This document shows positions 6,145-13,848 of a DNA stretch of 13,848 nt, piece by piece. The notes beneath the pieces are model-generated. The model was given only the letters and a program-made list of their open reading frames with translations, ran no database searches and was not told the origin of the DNA. The DNA lies in assembly GCA_964195945.1 (NCBI GenBank), contig CAXMRC010000075.1:1-13848 (forward strand), written 5' to 3'. Numbering within the stretch: position 1 is the first letter of the stretch; the number at the start of each line of letters is the position of its first letter. Source of the DNA: JAAETI01 sp964195945. GTDB lineage: Bacteria; Actinomycetota; Acidimicrobiia; Spongiisociales; UBA5794. The position numbers and the translations under genes were made by a program.

Positions 6145-7916
6145 GCGCTGAAGACTCCAGTTCGAGCACCATCCACGCCCTGCGCCGCGCATTTCAGGAG
6201 ACGCCAACCCTGCGCAAGGGCATCAAGCTGACGATCTTCCTTGCGGCGCTGGGAACTCTGATCCAGCTGGTAGTTCCGGTAGTGGTGCAAACGGTTATCG
6301 ATGAGAACCTGCTTGGCCAGGACGACATCGACATCGGCAGTGTTGTGCTGAAGGGTTTGGCCGCTCTTGTTGCGATGTTCTTCGCCTTCCTCGTGAGACG
6401 CCAGGCATTGGTTCGATTGGCCGCTGCATCGGCCACTGGTCTATCCGAGCTACGCGTCCGCACCTTCGAACACCTCCACAAGCTTTCGATTCTGCATACC
6501 GAGGCCGAACGGCGCGGTGCTCTGGTCGCCAGGGTGACTTCGGATATCGCATCCATCCAGGACTTCATGGACTGGGGTGGTGTTGGGTTGCTGATTGGTA
6601 TAGCCCAGGTGTTCTTGGCGATGATCGCAATGCTTGTATACCGCTTCGATCTCGCTTTGGTCGTTGTCGCCGCGGTGATCGTCTACACCATCATGCTTGT
6701 CTACATCCAAAAGATCCTGGGTCGGGCCCACGACAAAGTGCGGCGGCGTGTCGCCCAGAGCCTGGGAGCGATGGGCGAAGCGATCTCTGGTCTGCCCGTG
6801 ATCCGAGCCTACGGCGCTGAAGAGGAGACCCAAGTCAAGGTTTCGAACGCTCTTGATGCCCAGTTCCACAGCGAGTTCCGCACTGCGCTGCTGGGAGCGA
6901 GCCTGTTCTCGAGCGCCGAGTTGTTTGCCGGGCTGATTACCGCGGCGGTCATCGGGATCGGTGTAGTTACCGGCACGGCCGCGGGGATGAGTGCGGGGAC
7001 ATTGCTGGCCTTCTTGTTCCTGGTCAACCTCCTCGTCCAACCGATCCAAACACTCGTTGAGACTCTCAATCATGCGCAGTCGGCCGGTGCGGGAGTGCGC
7101 CGGATTCTGAGCATCCTCGACTCACCAATCGAGATCGATGACCCGGAGAGCCCGGTGTTCCTTCCCGAGGGAATGCTGAATATCGAATTCGACGCGGTCG
7201 AGTTCTACTACAAGGAGGCGGCCCCGTTGTTTGCCGATCTCAGCCTCGAAATCCAATCGGGCACCCGGGTAGCCATCGTCGGTGAGACTGGGTCTGGCAA
7301 GTCGACGTTCTCAAAGCTTCTCACACGCATCCACGACCCGATTTCTGGACGTGTCATGATTGGTGGCGTTCCCCTGTCGGAGATCGATACGGATGACCTA
7401 CGCAGCCGACTCGCCTATGTCCCCCAAGAGGGATTCCTTTTCGACGCGACCATCGCCGACAATATGCGCTACGGGAAACCGGGAGCAACGGACGACGAGG
7501 TTTGCGCGGCAATCACCGATCTGGAACTCGATTCGTGGGTGGCACAACTCCCCGACGGTCTTGAGACTTCGGTTGGTGAACGAGGTGGACAACTATCAGC
7601 GGGCGAACGCCAACTGGTTGCATTGGCAAGAGCCTGGATCACCAGCCCTGATGTGTTGGTTCTTGACGAAGCTACCTCGGCGGTTGATCCGGCTCTCGAG
7701 GTGCAAACCCGCCGCGCCATGGAGCGACTGATCTCGGGACGCACCAGCGTCACCGTCGCCCACCGTCTCTCGACGGCCGAAGCCGCAGATGAGGTGCTGG
7801 TCTTTGACCAAGGAAATCTCGTCGAACGGGGCAACCACTCTGAGCTCCTTGCGTCCGGTGGTTTCTACACCGCGCTCTACGCCGACTGGGTCAAGGGCAC
7901 CCAGAAAGTCGACTAG
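6141..7916 (+). CDS. ABC exporter half-transporter, subunit with catalytically complete ATP site
   Basis: A 591-residue half-transporter with a six-helix membrane domain (about 25-310) and an ATPase domain (about 345-585). Walker A is G381-T389 (GETGSGKST), the Q-loop is Q429, Walker B ends in D509 with the catalytic E510, and the H-loop has H541 (AHRLST). Its signature is LSAGE (485-489) instead of LSGGQ. In a heterodimer this non-consensus signature would face the degenerate Walker site of the partner. Its own complete Walker site would face the partner's good LSGGQ, giving one active and one inactive composite site. The ATG overlaps the upstream stop (ATGA) and is preceded by GGAGG at 6131-6135, 5 nt away. 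The short conserved cytoplasmic-loop segment near AYGAEEE (223-229) is typical of exporters. Confidence 0.93.
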   Translation: MSAEDSSSSTIHALRRAFQETPTLRKGIKLTIFLAALGTLIQLVVPVVVQTVIDENLLGQDDIDIGSVVLKGLAALVAMFFAFLVRRQALVRLAAASATGLSELRVRTFEHLHKLSILHTEAERRGALVARVTSDIASIQDFMDWGGVGLLIGIAQVFLAMIAMLVYRFDLALVVVAAVIVYTIMLVYIQKILGRAHDKVRRRVAQSLGAMGEAISGLPVIRAYGAEEETQVKVSNALDAQFHSEFRTALLGASLFSSAELFAGLITAAVIGIGVVTGTAAGMSAGTLLAFLFLVNLLVQPIQTLVETLNHAQSAGAGVRRILSILDSPIEIDDPESPVFLPEGMLNIEFDAVEFYYKEAAPLFADLSLEIQSGTRVAIVGETGSGKSTFSKLLTRIHDPISGRVMIGGVPLSEIDTDDLRSRLAYVPQEGFLFDATIADNMRYGKPGATDDEVCAAITDLELDSWVAQLPDGLETSVGERGGQLSAGERQLVALARAWITSPDVLVLDEATSAVDPALEVQTRRAMERLISGRTSVTVAHRLSTAEAADEVLVFDQGNLVERGNHSELLASGGFYTALYADWVKGTQKVD

Positions 7917-8007
7917 ACAACAGCGTCGACCAGATTCCGATTCGTCGTTTCTTGGCACATCTGATCGGTAAGGTCGTTGTGGAGTGTCCCAAGTTGGTGC
8001 AACACTC

Positions 8008-8023
8008 GGAGGGAGTAGCAATG
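8008..8023 (+). promoter_or_regulatory. Ribosome-binding site that sets the start of the VOC protein
   Basis: GGAGGGAG at 8008-8015 lies 5 nt before the ATG at 8021. The reading frame stays open upstream to an ATG at 7952, but that start has no Shine-Dalgarno and would add 23 residues that do not look like part of a VOC domain. The 7917-8020 gap otherwise shows no convincing promoter. Confidence 0.7.
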
Positions 8024-8830
8024 GGTTATCAACACGGTCTGTTTAGCTGGGCGGATGTCTCCGTTGCTGACCCGGCGGCAGCTAGTGCTTTCTATGTCGG
8101 GCTGTTTGGCTGGAGCGCTGAAGATCAGCACATGCCGGACGGGTCGTACATCTACACGATGTTCAGCAAGGACGGAAAGTCGACAGCAGGTCTCGGCCCG
8201 CAACCGGATGAAATGACGGCGCAGGGCATTCCGCCGACGTGGAATTCGTACATCACGGTCGATAACGTGGATGCCACGATCGTCAAATGGGCCGGCGCCG
8301 GGGGCACAGTGATGATGCCGGCGATGGACGTTATGACCTCCGGTCGTATGGCGTTTGTTGTCGATCCGCAGGGTGCAGTTGTTGCTCTGTGGCAGGCTGG
8401 TGACCATATGGGGGCTGATGTATTCAACAAACCGGGTGCTTTGACCTGGAATGAATTGAACACCCGAGACGCAGCCGCCGCGCGCGACTTCTATGGTGCG
8501 GCCCTCGGATGGTCATTCGAGGAGTTCCCAGGTTCCGAGCCGCCCTACTGGTTGATTGCCATCTCGGAAAAGATCCAAGGCAACCCGGTCAGCGAGGACG
8601 CCTACAACGGTGGAATCCTGACCATGGACGAGAACTGGCCGGAAGGTGTTCCGCCACATTGGTCCGTGTACTTCAACGTTGCCGATACCGACGCCAGTAT
8701 TAAGCAAGCGACCGACCTGGGGGGCAGTGTTGTGGTCCCGGCGATGGACACCCCCAACGGTCGGATAGCTGTTGTCAGCGACCCGCAAGGTGGCACCTTC
8801 TCGCTGATTTCACCTCCCCAGCAGGGATGA
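8021..8830 (+). CDS. Tandem VOC (glyoxalase-fold) protein, Cfp30B-like
   Basis: A 269-residue protein made of two vicinal-oxygen-chelate (glyoxalase/bleomycin-resistance fold) domains, about 5-123 and 130-265. Each half shows the repeat pattern: a first strand (FSWADVSV / LTWNELNT), the helix A-A-(x)-FY-(x)4-GW, a P-x-W-x-x-Y strand (PPTWNSYITV / PPHWSVYFNV), a VMMPAMD or VVVPAMD strand, then G-R-x-A-V-V-D/S-DPQG and a final strand. It resembles the mycobacterial Cfp30B (Rv0577) family from memory, which also has two domains and an RMxF...DPxG motif. The classical His/Glu metal ligands of glyoxalase I are not obvious in the first domain, so catalysis is uncertain. It may bind a small molecule or detoxify an aldehyde. 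The gene stands alone between the exporter operon and a convergent trkH, and ends before two terminator-like hairpins. Confidence 0.85.
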   Translation: MGYQHGLFSWADVSVADPAAASAFYVGLFGWSAEDQHMPDGSYIYTMFSKDGKSTAGLGPQPDEMTAQGIPPTWNSYITVDNVDATIVKWAGAGGTVMMPAMDVMTSGRMAFVVDPQGAVVALWQAGDHMGADVFNKPGALTWNELNTRDAAAARDFYGAALGWSFEEFPGSEPPYWLIAISEKIQGNPVSEDAYNGGILTMDENWPEGVPPHWSVYFNVADTDASIKQATDLGGSVVVPAMDTPNGRIAVVSDPQGGTFSLISPPQQG

Positions 8831-8833
8831 CCC

Positions 8834-8861
8834 AAAAACGATCCAACGACTGGTTGGGGCG
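8834..8861 (-). terminator. Intrinsic terminator of trkH
   Basis: Read on the minus strand after the trkH stop, there is a stem CG-(CC)-CCAAC / GTTGG-(AT)-CG with a five-base loop (8839-8861). It is followed directly by TTTTT (8838-8834). The five-pair core plus two outer pairs around a 2x2 internal loop is modest, but the immediate T-run is the classic arrangement and the position is right. Confidence 0.5.
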
Positions 8862-8877
8862 ACGGGAAGCCGTTGCC
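8858..8877 (+). terminator. Terminator-like hairpin after the VOC gene
   Basis: GGCGACGG (8858-8865) pairs with CCGTTGCC (8870-8877) around the loop GAAG, an eight-pair stem with one G-U pair. The G-U pair is allowed only in plus-strand RNA; on the minus strand it becomes a C-A mismatch. The hairpin therefore fits the upstream VOC gene. The following TAATTAG is not a real U-tract, so efficiency is uncertain. Confidence 0.5.
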
Positions 8878-8880
8878 TAA

Positions 8881-10341
8881 TTAGCGTCGCCACCAGCGGT
8901 GTGTGAGCAAGATGACAACCGGGAAGATCTCGAGTCTGCCCACGACCATTAGAAAGCCGAGCAGAAGCTTGCTGTCGACGCCCAAGCTGGCGTAGGTCGC
9001 GGTTGGTCCAAGATCGCCAAGAGCGGGCCCAACATTGCCAATTGCCGATGCTGAGGCTGAACCAATCGTCACAAGATTCAACGAGGGCTCAAAAAAGCCA
9101 AGCAGCACCGCCCCGCCGACAAAGAAACCGACATACAGCACAAAGAACGCGACGACGCCTTGGACCAGGCGGGGTTCGACCGATTTGCCCTCGAACCTCT
9201 GTACCGCGACGACGGTGGGATAGATGATCCTCTTCAGGCTCGACCCGATGGTCTTGTAGAGAATCCCAAGCCGATACGTCTTGATCGCACCCGCAGTAGA
9301 TCCGGCCATCCCACCGAAAAACATAAAAACCAGGATTGATAGAAGCAGTCCAGGCGCCCACACCGCCCAGTCCACGGTGGCGTACCCGGTCCCCGTCACT
9401 ATCGTCACACCAGTGAACACTGCGTCTCTGATTTGCGCTTCAATACCTGAACCGAGAGACCAGGTGCCCGCAGCGATGACGAACACAGCAAAGCCGATTA
9501 CCGAGATGTAGGCAATGAACTCCTTACTCTCGAGATATGCCTGTGGCCTTCGCAATGCCCGGAAGTGGAGAACAAAAGACGCCCCTGCAGCCAGCATGAA
9601 AGCAATCACCACCCACTGGGTATAGGGGCTGAACCCGGCAAGCGAATCTAACTCCGTGCTGAAGCCGCCGGTGGGCATGGTGGTCAACGCATGAGCAATC
9701 GCCTGGAACACGCTCATGTCGCCTACAGCCAGGGCGACTGCTTCGATGCCGGTCAAGCCGACATATACCCACCACAGACGGGCGGCTGTGTCGCGGAATA
9801 GTGGCGTCATCCTGTCGGGTTCGGGCCCGGGGGCTTCGGCGCGGGCCAACTCGACGCCGCCGGCGCCGAGCATCGGCAACACGGCGATGGAGAGAACGAT
9901 GATCCCCATGCCCCCGACCCATTGCGTGGTCGCCCTCCACAACAGCATCGCATGGGAAAGCTCCCCAGGGTCGGCCAGGACGGTCGCCCCGGTAGTGGTG
10001 AATCCGGCGGTCGTTTCAAAAAGAGGATCGATCAGTCCCGTGACTGATCCCGAAAACAGATACGGCAGTGTCCCGAACAGGATCAGAACCACCCAGGACA
10101 GCGCAACGACGGCGAAGCCCTCGCGGGACGTGAAGGTTCCGCTCGCTACCGCGTAACGCCTACCGGCCACCCCGACCGCCCCCGCTACCGCTGCGGCCGC
10201 GACCAAAGCCAGCGTATCTGACCATTCGGCGTAGATCATGCCGGTGACAATCGCTGGAATCATTGCCACACCGCCCGCGGCAACGACCGCAGAAACGATG
10301 ACCGCCATGCGTCGCCGCGTCATCGAGCCAGTCGTAATCAC
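8881..10341 (-). CDS. trkH: TrkH-type potassium uptake channel subunit
   Basis: A 486-residue membrane protein of the TrkH/KtrB superfamily. It forms the K+-conducting pore, which TrkA gates from the cytoplasm. The four pore-loop filters can be placed: TTTGAT (115-120), PTGGFS (223-228), TGTGYAT (316-322) and GNVGPALG (435-442). Other family hallmarks are GGMAGSTAGAIKT (343-355) in the gating region after the third pore loop, and GRLEIFPVV (468-476) near the C-terminus. The length is normal. The start is a GTG whose TGA overlaps the trkA stop (GTGA), with no Shine-Dalgarno, so translation depends on coupling. An ATG at 10323 (MTRRRM) is a possible shorter start. A hairpin and T-run follow the stop. 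Confidence 0.95.
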   Translation of the reverse strand: MITTGSMTRRRMAVIVSAVVAAGGVAMIPAIVTGMIYAEWSDTLALVAAAAVAGAVGVAGRRYAVASGTFTSREGFAVVALSWVVLILFGTLPYLFSGSVTGLIDPLFETTAGFTTTGATVLADPGELSHAMLLWRATTQWVGGMGIIVLSIAVLPMLGAGGVELARAEAPGPEPDRMTPLFRDTAARLWWVYVGLTGIEAVALAVGDMSVFQAIAHALTTMPTGGFSTELDSLAGFSPYTQWVVIAFMLAAGASFVLHFRALRRPQAYLESKEFIAYISVIGFAVFVIAAGTWSLGSGIEAQIRDAVFTGVTIVTGTGYATVDWAVWAPGLLLSILVFMFFGGMAGSTAGAIKTYRLGILYKTIGSSLKRIIYPTVVAVQRFEGKSVEPRLVQGVVAFFVLYVGFFVGGAVLLGFFEPSLNLVTIGSASASAIGNVGPALGDLGPTATYASLGVDSKLLLGFLMVVGRLEIFPVVILLTHRWWRR

Positions 10342-11666
10342 GAGAGGAGCAGTTGCTCGACAGCGTCGATTGCTTCGCTCTTGGCAAAGATGACGACATG
10401 GTCTCCAACCGCAAGCGTGGTGTCCCCCTTTGGCACAATTACCTCGTCGCCGCGGGCAATGCCGCCAAGCACCGCATCCCGGGGAAGACCAAGATCGACC
10501 AGGTCGACACCAATTGAGGGCGACCCCGGGGCCAATTCGATCTCAAGCGCTTCGGCATCGGTGTCTTTGACCGTCGCTACCGAAAGGATCCGATCACGAT
10601 GCACGAACCGAAGGATCATGTTCGCAACTGCAACCCGTGACGAGAGGGTTGCGTTGATGCCCACGTTGCGGAGCAACCCTGCAACCGATCGGTGCCCGAA
10701 GCGGGCAATGGTCTTGGGCGCGCCTACGGCACTCGCCATGAGGCATCCCATGAGGTTCATTTCATCGTGACCCGACAATCCGACCACGACGTCGCCAGCG
10801 CCCAATCGGAGCGCTGTAAGGAAGTCAGGATCGGTTGGGTCGGCCTGGAGAATCGATGCCGAACTGCGACGGGCCATCAATGCGGCGCGTTCCCCGTCTT
10901 CTTCGACGATCAACACTTCATAGCCGGCGGCGAGCAGAATCTCCGCCGTCATCTCCGCGATACGTGTCCCCCCAAGGATGACCACACGCGATATCGGTTC
11001 AACGTCAATTCCAAACACCTCGATCGCGTCCCTCACCCGGGTCGCTTCGACCATCACAACTACGTGGTCTCCAGCCTCGATCCGTGTCTCGCCACGGGCG
11101 ATCTCTGTTTGGTCGCCCCGCACGACGGCAGCAAGGATGAAATGGAAATCAGATGCGTTGCTCCTGAGTTCGGTTACTGACGTCCCGGCTGCTCGGGAAC
11201 CGTCGGTGACTACTCCGGCAACCAAGCTGAGCCGGCCGGCCGCAAAATCCGCGTATTCGGTGACACCGGCATATTCCGCAAGCCGTGCGGCTTGGTGGGC
11301 TGACGACACCCTGGCATCGACAACCACATCCACACCAAGACCGGGAGCGACCTCGCGCAGATCGGTGTCCTCAACTCGAGCGACTGTATGGGCTACCCCA
11401 AGAGCTTTTGCGCTTCGACACGCAAGAACATTGGCACCATCGCTATCAGTGACGGCAAGGAACAGTCCGGCCTCGCCAACCCCCGCCTTGCGCTGAACCG
11501 CAGGACTGGCTCCGTTTCCATGAACGGCCAGCACGTCGAGACGTTCTTGGATCCGAGCCGCCTTGCCCTGATCGGCCTCGATGATCACAACCTCTTGGCC
11601 TTCGGCAACAAGACGCTCGGCCAGGTAGGAGCCATCGTGGCCAGCACCCACGATCACAACCCGCAC
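10338..11666 (-). CDS. trkA: TrkA potassium-uptake regulatory protein, two RCK units
   Basis: A 442-residue cytoplasmic regulator that forms a gating ring under TrkH. It has the standard tandem arrangement: NAD-binding RCK-N (about 1-125) with the dinucleotide fold VGAGHDG (6-12) and acidic E30 ending the second strand; TrkA-C (about 140-215); a second RCK-N (about 226-345); and a second TrkA-C (about 360-440) ending in VGDHVVIFAK. The second Rossmann glycine motif is altered (LGGTRIAE, 231-238), so nucleotide binding there may be weak or absent, as in many two-domain TrkA proteins. The GTG start at 11666 is preceded by GGAGGAG (complement of 11676-11682) at 9 nt. The stop overlaps the trkH start. 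It lies 66 bp downstream of dnaE2 in the same direction, with a possible own promoter (TACGCT, complement of 11697-11702). Confidence 0.95.
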   Translation of the reverse strand: MRVVIVGAGHDGSYLAERLVAEGQEVVIIEADQGKAARIQERLDVLAVHGNGASPAVQRKAGVGEAGLFLAVTDSDGANVLACRSAKALGVAHTVARVEDTDLREVAPGLGVDVVVDARVSSAHQAARLAEYAGVTEYADFAAGRLSLVAGVVTDGSRAAGTSVTELRSNASDFHFILAAVVRGDQTEIARGETRIEAGDHVVVMVEATRVRDAIEVFGIDVEPISRVVILGGTRIAEMTAEILLAAGYEVLIVEEDGERAALMARRSSASILQADPTDPDFLTALRLGAGDVVVGLSGHDEMNLMGCLMASAVGAPKTIARFGHRSVAGLLRNVGINATLSSRVAVANMILRFVHRDRILSVATVKDTDAEALEIELAPGSPSIGVDLVDLGLPRDAVLGGIARGDEVIVPKGDTTLAVGDHVVIFAKSEAIDAVEQLLLS

Positions 11667-11732
11667 TGTGTCTTTCTCCTCCGCTTGCTGCAGCGCAGCG
11701 TAGCGAGGTGGGTGGTGGTTGCTGAGGAATCA

Positions 11733-13848
11733 TTACCGAAAATCTCGGGACTTGATCCCCGTAACCGGCCAATGCTCGAAACGGTGTGCAACGAAGTTGG
11801 TCACCCCGTCTTGATATTCGACGATGCCATCAATCACCACACCGATCGCCTTGCGGGCGACCTCATAGTTCGCCTCCCAAACTTGTGGCAACACAACGAC
11901 ATTGAGCAGCCCGGTTTCGTCCTCCAGATTGAGGAACCGCACTCCACGAGCGGTACTGGGACGCTGTCGATGTGTGATCAAGCCCCCAACTCGCGTTCGT
12001 TTTCCGTGAGTGTGGAGAGCAAGCACCTCAGCGGCTCTGACACACCCGATCCGATCCAACTCGGGACGAAGGAACTGCACCGGATGCGCCGGCGATATCG
12101 AAGTTGACCAGAGCTCAGCCTGCATAACTTCCGGTGGTGACATCTCCATCAGTTCCGGAGGAGTTGTCCCTTCACCGAGTGCCAGTTTCCCCGGGCCCAG
12201 CTCGGCCAGACCACCCGCAGCCCATATACCTTCTCGACGACCCAACCCCAGCGGAACCAATGCACCGGACGCCGACAACGATTCGAATGCTGCGACCTCG
12301 AGTCCGGTCCGTTGCGCCAGGTCTTCTGGCGAGTCGAAAGGACCGTTGATCTGACGGGCTGCCTCGATCCGGGTGATCTCCTTGTCCCCCAGATTTCTCA
12401 CATAACGGAGGCCTATCCGTAGAGCGACGGGTATCCGAATAGGGTCATCGATGGGGCCCCGGCCACGCCTCCATTGCGCCCCGAGATAGGTGCTGGTCTC
12501 GGCTTTTGGCACGGGATAGGGAATGACCGTGCAGTCGTACCAGGACTGGTTTACGTCGGGAGGGAGCACCACGACACCGTGATGCTGGGCATCTTGGACA
12601 AGCGAATTGGGCGTGTAAAACCCCATCGGTTGTGCGTTGAGCAGCCCTGCGAAAAACTCGGTCGGCCAATGGTGCTTCAACCATGAGGTGGCGTAGACGA
12701 TGTACGCAAACGAGACAGAGTGACTCTCGGGAAATCCGAAAGATGCAAAACCCTGGAGCTTCTCCCAGATCTCGTCGGCAGCCGACCCCTCGATGCCGTT
12801 GCCCGCCATGCCGCTATAGACCTCGTCACGCAGCTTGCCCATCTCCTCGTCGGACCGTTTGCTGGTCATGGCCTGGCGAAGACGATCCGATTGACCAGCC
12901 GTAAATCCGGCACAGATACGGGCTAACTCCATGAGCTGCTCTTGAAACACCGGGACACCGAGCGTTTTGCGCAAGATGGGCTCGGCCAACTCATGTGGGA
13001 ACCGGATCGGTTCGAGACCGTTACGACGTCGCAGAAACGGATGAACCGAGTGGCCTTGGATCGGCCCGGGCCGGATCAGGGCTACCTCTATGGCAAGGTC
13101 GTAGAACGTACGTGGTTTCATTTTGGGAAGCGTCGCCATTTGAGCCCGCGACTCGACCTGGAAAATGCCAACCGTGTCGGCTCTGGTCAACATGTCGTAG
13201 ATGACGGGTTCCTGTGGGATCTTGGCGAGGTCGACGTCAATCCCATGGACTTCTTTGATCATGTCTACCGACAGGTGCATCCCGTTTAGGGCGCCGAGGG
13301 CGAGCAGATCAAACTTGACGATGCCCATCGCGGCACAATCGTCTTTGTCCCATTGCAGCACCGTTCGGTCTGCCATCCGGCCCCATTCCATGGGTACGAC
13401 CTTCCACAACGGATGCTGGGAAACCACCATGCCCCCGGAATGAATCCCGAGATGGCGAGGGAAGCCGTCGAGTCGGTTGCACACGTCGTATATGAACTCT
13501 GCGGTCAGACCGGCAGGTAGCTCAACCTCGTCACGTATCGCCTGCGGATTCCTGGTGTCGAGATACTTGGTTAGGCCGTTCACTTGAGCCTGGGTAAGCC
13601 CAAACGCCTTACCAACGTCCTGAAGCACAGACCGCGCCCGATACGTGATTACGTTGGCGACCATTGCCGCCCGCTCCCGGCCATAACGTTGGTAGCAATA
13701 CTGGATGACCTCCTCACGGCGTTCTGCTTCGAAGTCGATGTCGATGTCTGGTGGCCTGCCGCGTTCGGCGGACAGGAACCGTTCGAACGGCAGGTTGAGC
13801 CGAATCGGGTCAACCCTGGTAAGTCCGATACAACGACAGATCGCCGAG
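11733..13848 (-). CDS. dnaE2: Error-prone DNA polymerase III alpha subunit DnaE2 (ImuC), 5' end off window
   Basis: The C-terminal 704 residues of a C-family DNA polymerase; the PHP domain and start lie off the right edge. The frame is open through the edge (first full codon at 13847) and reads into the palm with RVDPIRLN, FERFLSAER and PPDIDIDF. The two catalytic aspartates are D36 and D38 of this fragment. The third is D180 in GIVKFDLLALG. RPGPIQGHSVHPFLRRR and FGFPESHSVSFAYIVYAT are characteristic of DnaE2 rather than replicative DnaE1. A helix-hairpin-helix region follows, and then a C-terminal OB domain (TRVGGLITHRQRP ... GLLNVVVLP) ending in KSRDFR. In actinobacteria this polymerase does damage-induced mutagenesis with ImuA' and ImuB, which normally lie upstream; they would be outside the window, as would any LexA box. 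Confidence 0.95.
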   Translation of the reverse strand, partial: SAICRCIGLTRVDPIRLNLPFERFLSAERGRPPDIDIDFEAERREEVIQYCYQRYGRERAAMVANVITYRARSVLQDVGKAFGLTQAQVNGLTKYLDTRNPQAIRDEVELPAGLTAEFIYDVCNRLDGFPRHLGIHSGGMVVSQHPLWKVVPMEWGRMADRTVLQWDKDDCAAMGIVKFDLLALGALNGMHLSVDMIKEVHGIDVDLAKIPQEPVIYDMLTRADTVGIFQVESRAQMATLPKMKPRTFYDLAIEVALIRPGPIQGHSVHPFLRRRNGLEPIRFPHELAEPILRKTLGVPVFQEQLMELARICAGFTAGQSDRLRQAMTSKRSDEEMGKLRDEVYSGMAGNGIEGSAADEIWEKLQGFASFGFPESHSVSFAYIVYATSWLKHHWPTEFFAGLLNAQPMGFYTPNSLVQDAQHHGVVVLPPDVNQSWYDCTVIPYPVPKAETSTYLGAQWRRGRGPIDDPIRIPVALRIGLRYVRNLGDKEITRIEAARQINGPFDSPEDLAQRTGLEVAAFESLSASGALVPLGLGRREGIWAAGGLAELGPGKLALGEGTTPPELMEMSPPEVMQAELWSTSISPAHPVQFLRPELDRIGCVRAAEVLALHTHGKRTRVGGLITHRQRPSTARGVRFLNLEDETGLLNVVVLPQVWEANYEVARKAIGVVIDGIVEYQDGVTNFVAHRFEHWPVTGIKSRDFR

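Noticed and set aside
6450..7073. A 207-codon open frame on the minus strand opposite the second ABC subunit
   Set aside because: It is antisense to the conserved membrane domain and matches no family I recognise.
7908..7930. Inverted pair GTCGAC/GTCGAC around the stop of the second ABC gene, considered as a terminator
   Set aside because: The six-pair stem has an 11-base loop and no T-run directly after it. A self-complementary hexamer occurring twice is weak evidence.
11687..11699. Hairpin GCTGC-AGC-GCAGC between dnaE2 and trkA
   Set aside because: The five-pair stem is not followed by a T-run in the direction of transcription, so it is not a credible terminator.
11388..12107. A 239-codon open frame on the plus strand opposite trkA and dnaE2
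   Set aside because: It crosses two real genes in antisense and shows no domain or plausible start context.
1..13848. CRISPR array, tRNA, rRNA, insertion sequence, prophage or defence island
   Set aside because: No regularly spaced repeats, clover-leaf sequences, transposase or phage-like genes were seen. The genes are ordinary chromosomal families and coding density is continuous.

Overview
This 13.8 kb window is a densely coding stretch of a bacterial chromosome with eleven protein genes. I see no mobile element, tRNA, rRNA or CRISPR array. Moderately high GC (roughly 60% by eye), frequent GTG starts, genes lacking Shine-Dalgarno sequences, and the family types point to an actinobacterium. 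The acetolactate-synthase-like enzyme resembles mycobacterial IlvG as I remember it, the double VOC protein resembles mycobacterial Cfp30B, and a DnaE2 polymerase is present. An uncultured or environmental lineage such as Acidimicrobiia is plausible, but this is inference.

Layout. A ferritin gene (minus strand) runs off the left edge. It diverges from a lysoplasmalogenase-like YhhN membrane protein (plus strand, 460-1086), with a 67 bp spacer that carries an inverted repeat. YhhN converges, with a 4 bp gap, on a minus-strand pair: a GNAT acetyltransferase (2061-1606) translationally coupled to a two-helix membrane protein with a PH-like tail (1609-1091). The GNAT gene diverges from a plus-strand run. 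This run holds a SixA-like phosphohistidine phosphatase overlapping a thiamine-diphosphate enzyme (2116-4241), then two overlapping ABC exporter half-transporters (4354-7916), then a double VOC protein (8021-8830). The right third is minus strand: dnaE2 (5' part off the right edge), trkA and trkH. It converges on the VOC gene over two terminator-like hairpins, one per strand.

How the genes work together. The TrkA/TrkH pair is a potassium uptake system with its regulatory subunit. The two ABC proteins are best read as one heterodimeric exporter with one intact and one degenerate ATP site. DnaE2 is the error-prone polymerase of the mutasome; its usual partners ImuA' and ImuB are not in the window. 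Ferritin stores iron and protects against Fenton chemistry. The remaining genes (YhhN, GNAT, PH-like, SixA, ThDP enzyme, VOC) are conserved in type but of unknown substrate. There is no stretch over 300 bases without a gene.

I did not find a convincing undescribed system. The items most worth a second look are the asymmetric ABC exporter with a tyrosine in the H-loop, the SixA/ThDP-enzyme coupling, a group of apparently leaderless genes, and the inverted repeat at the ferritin/YhhN divergent promoter.
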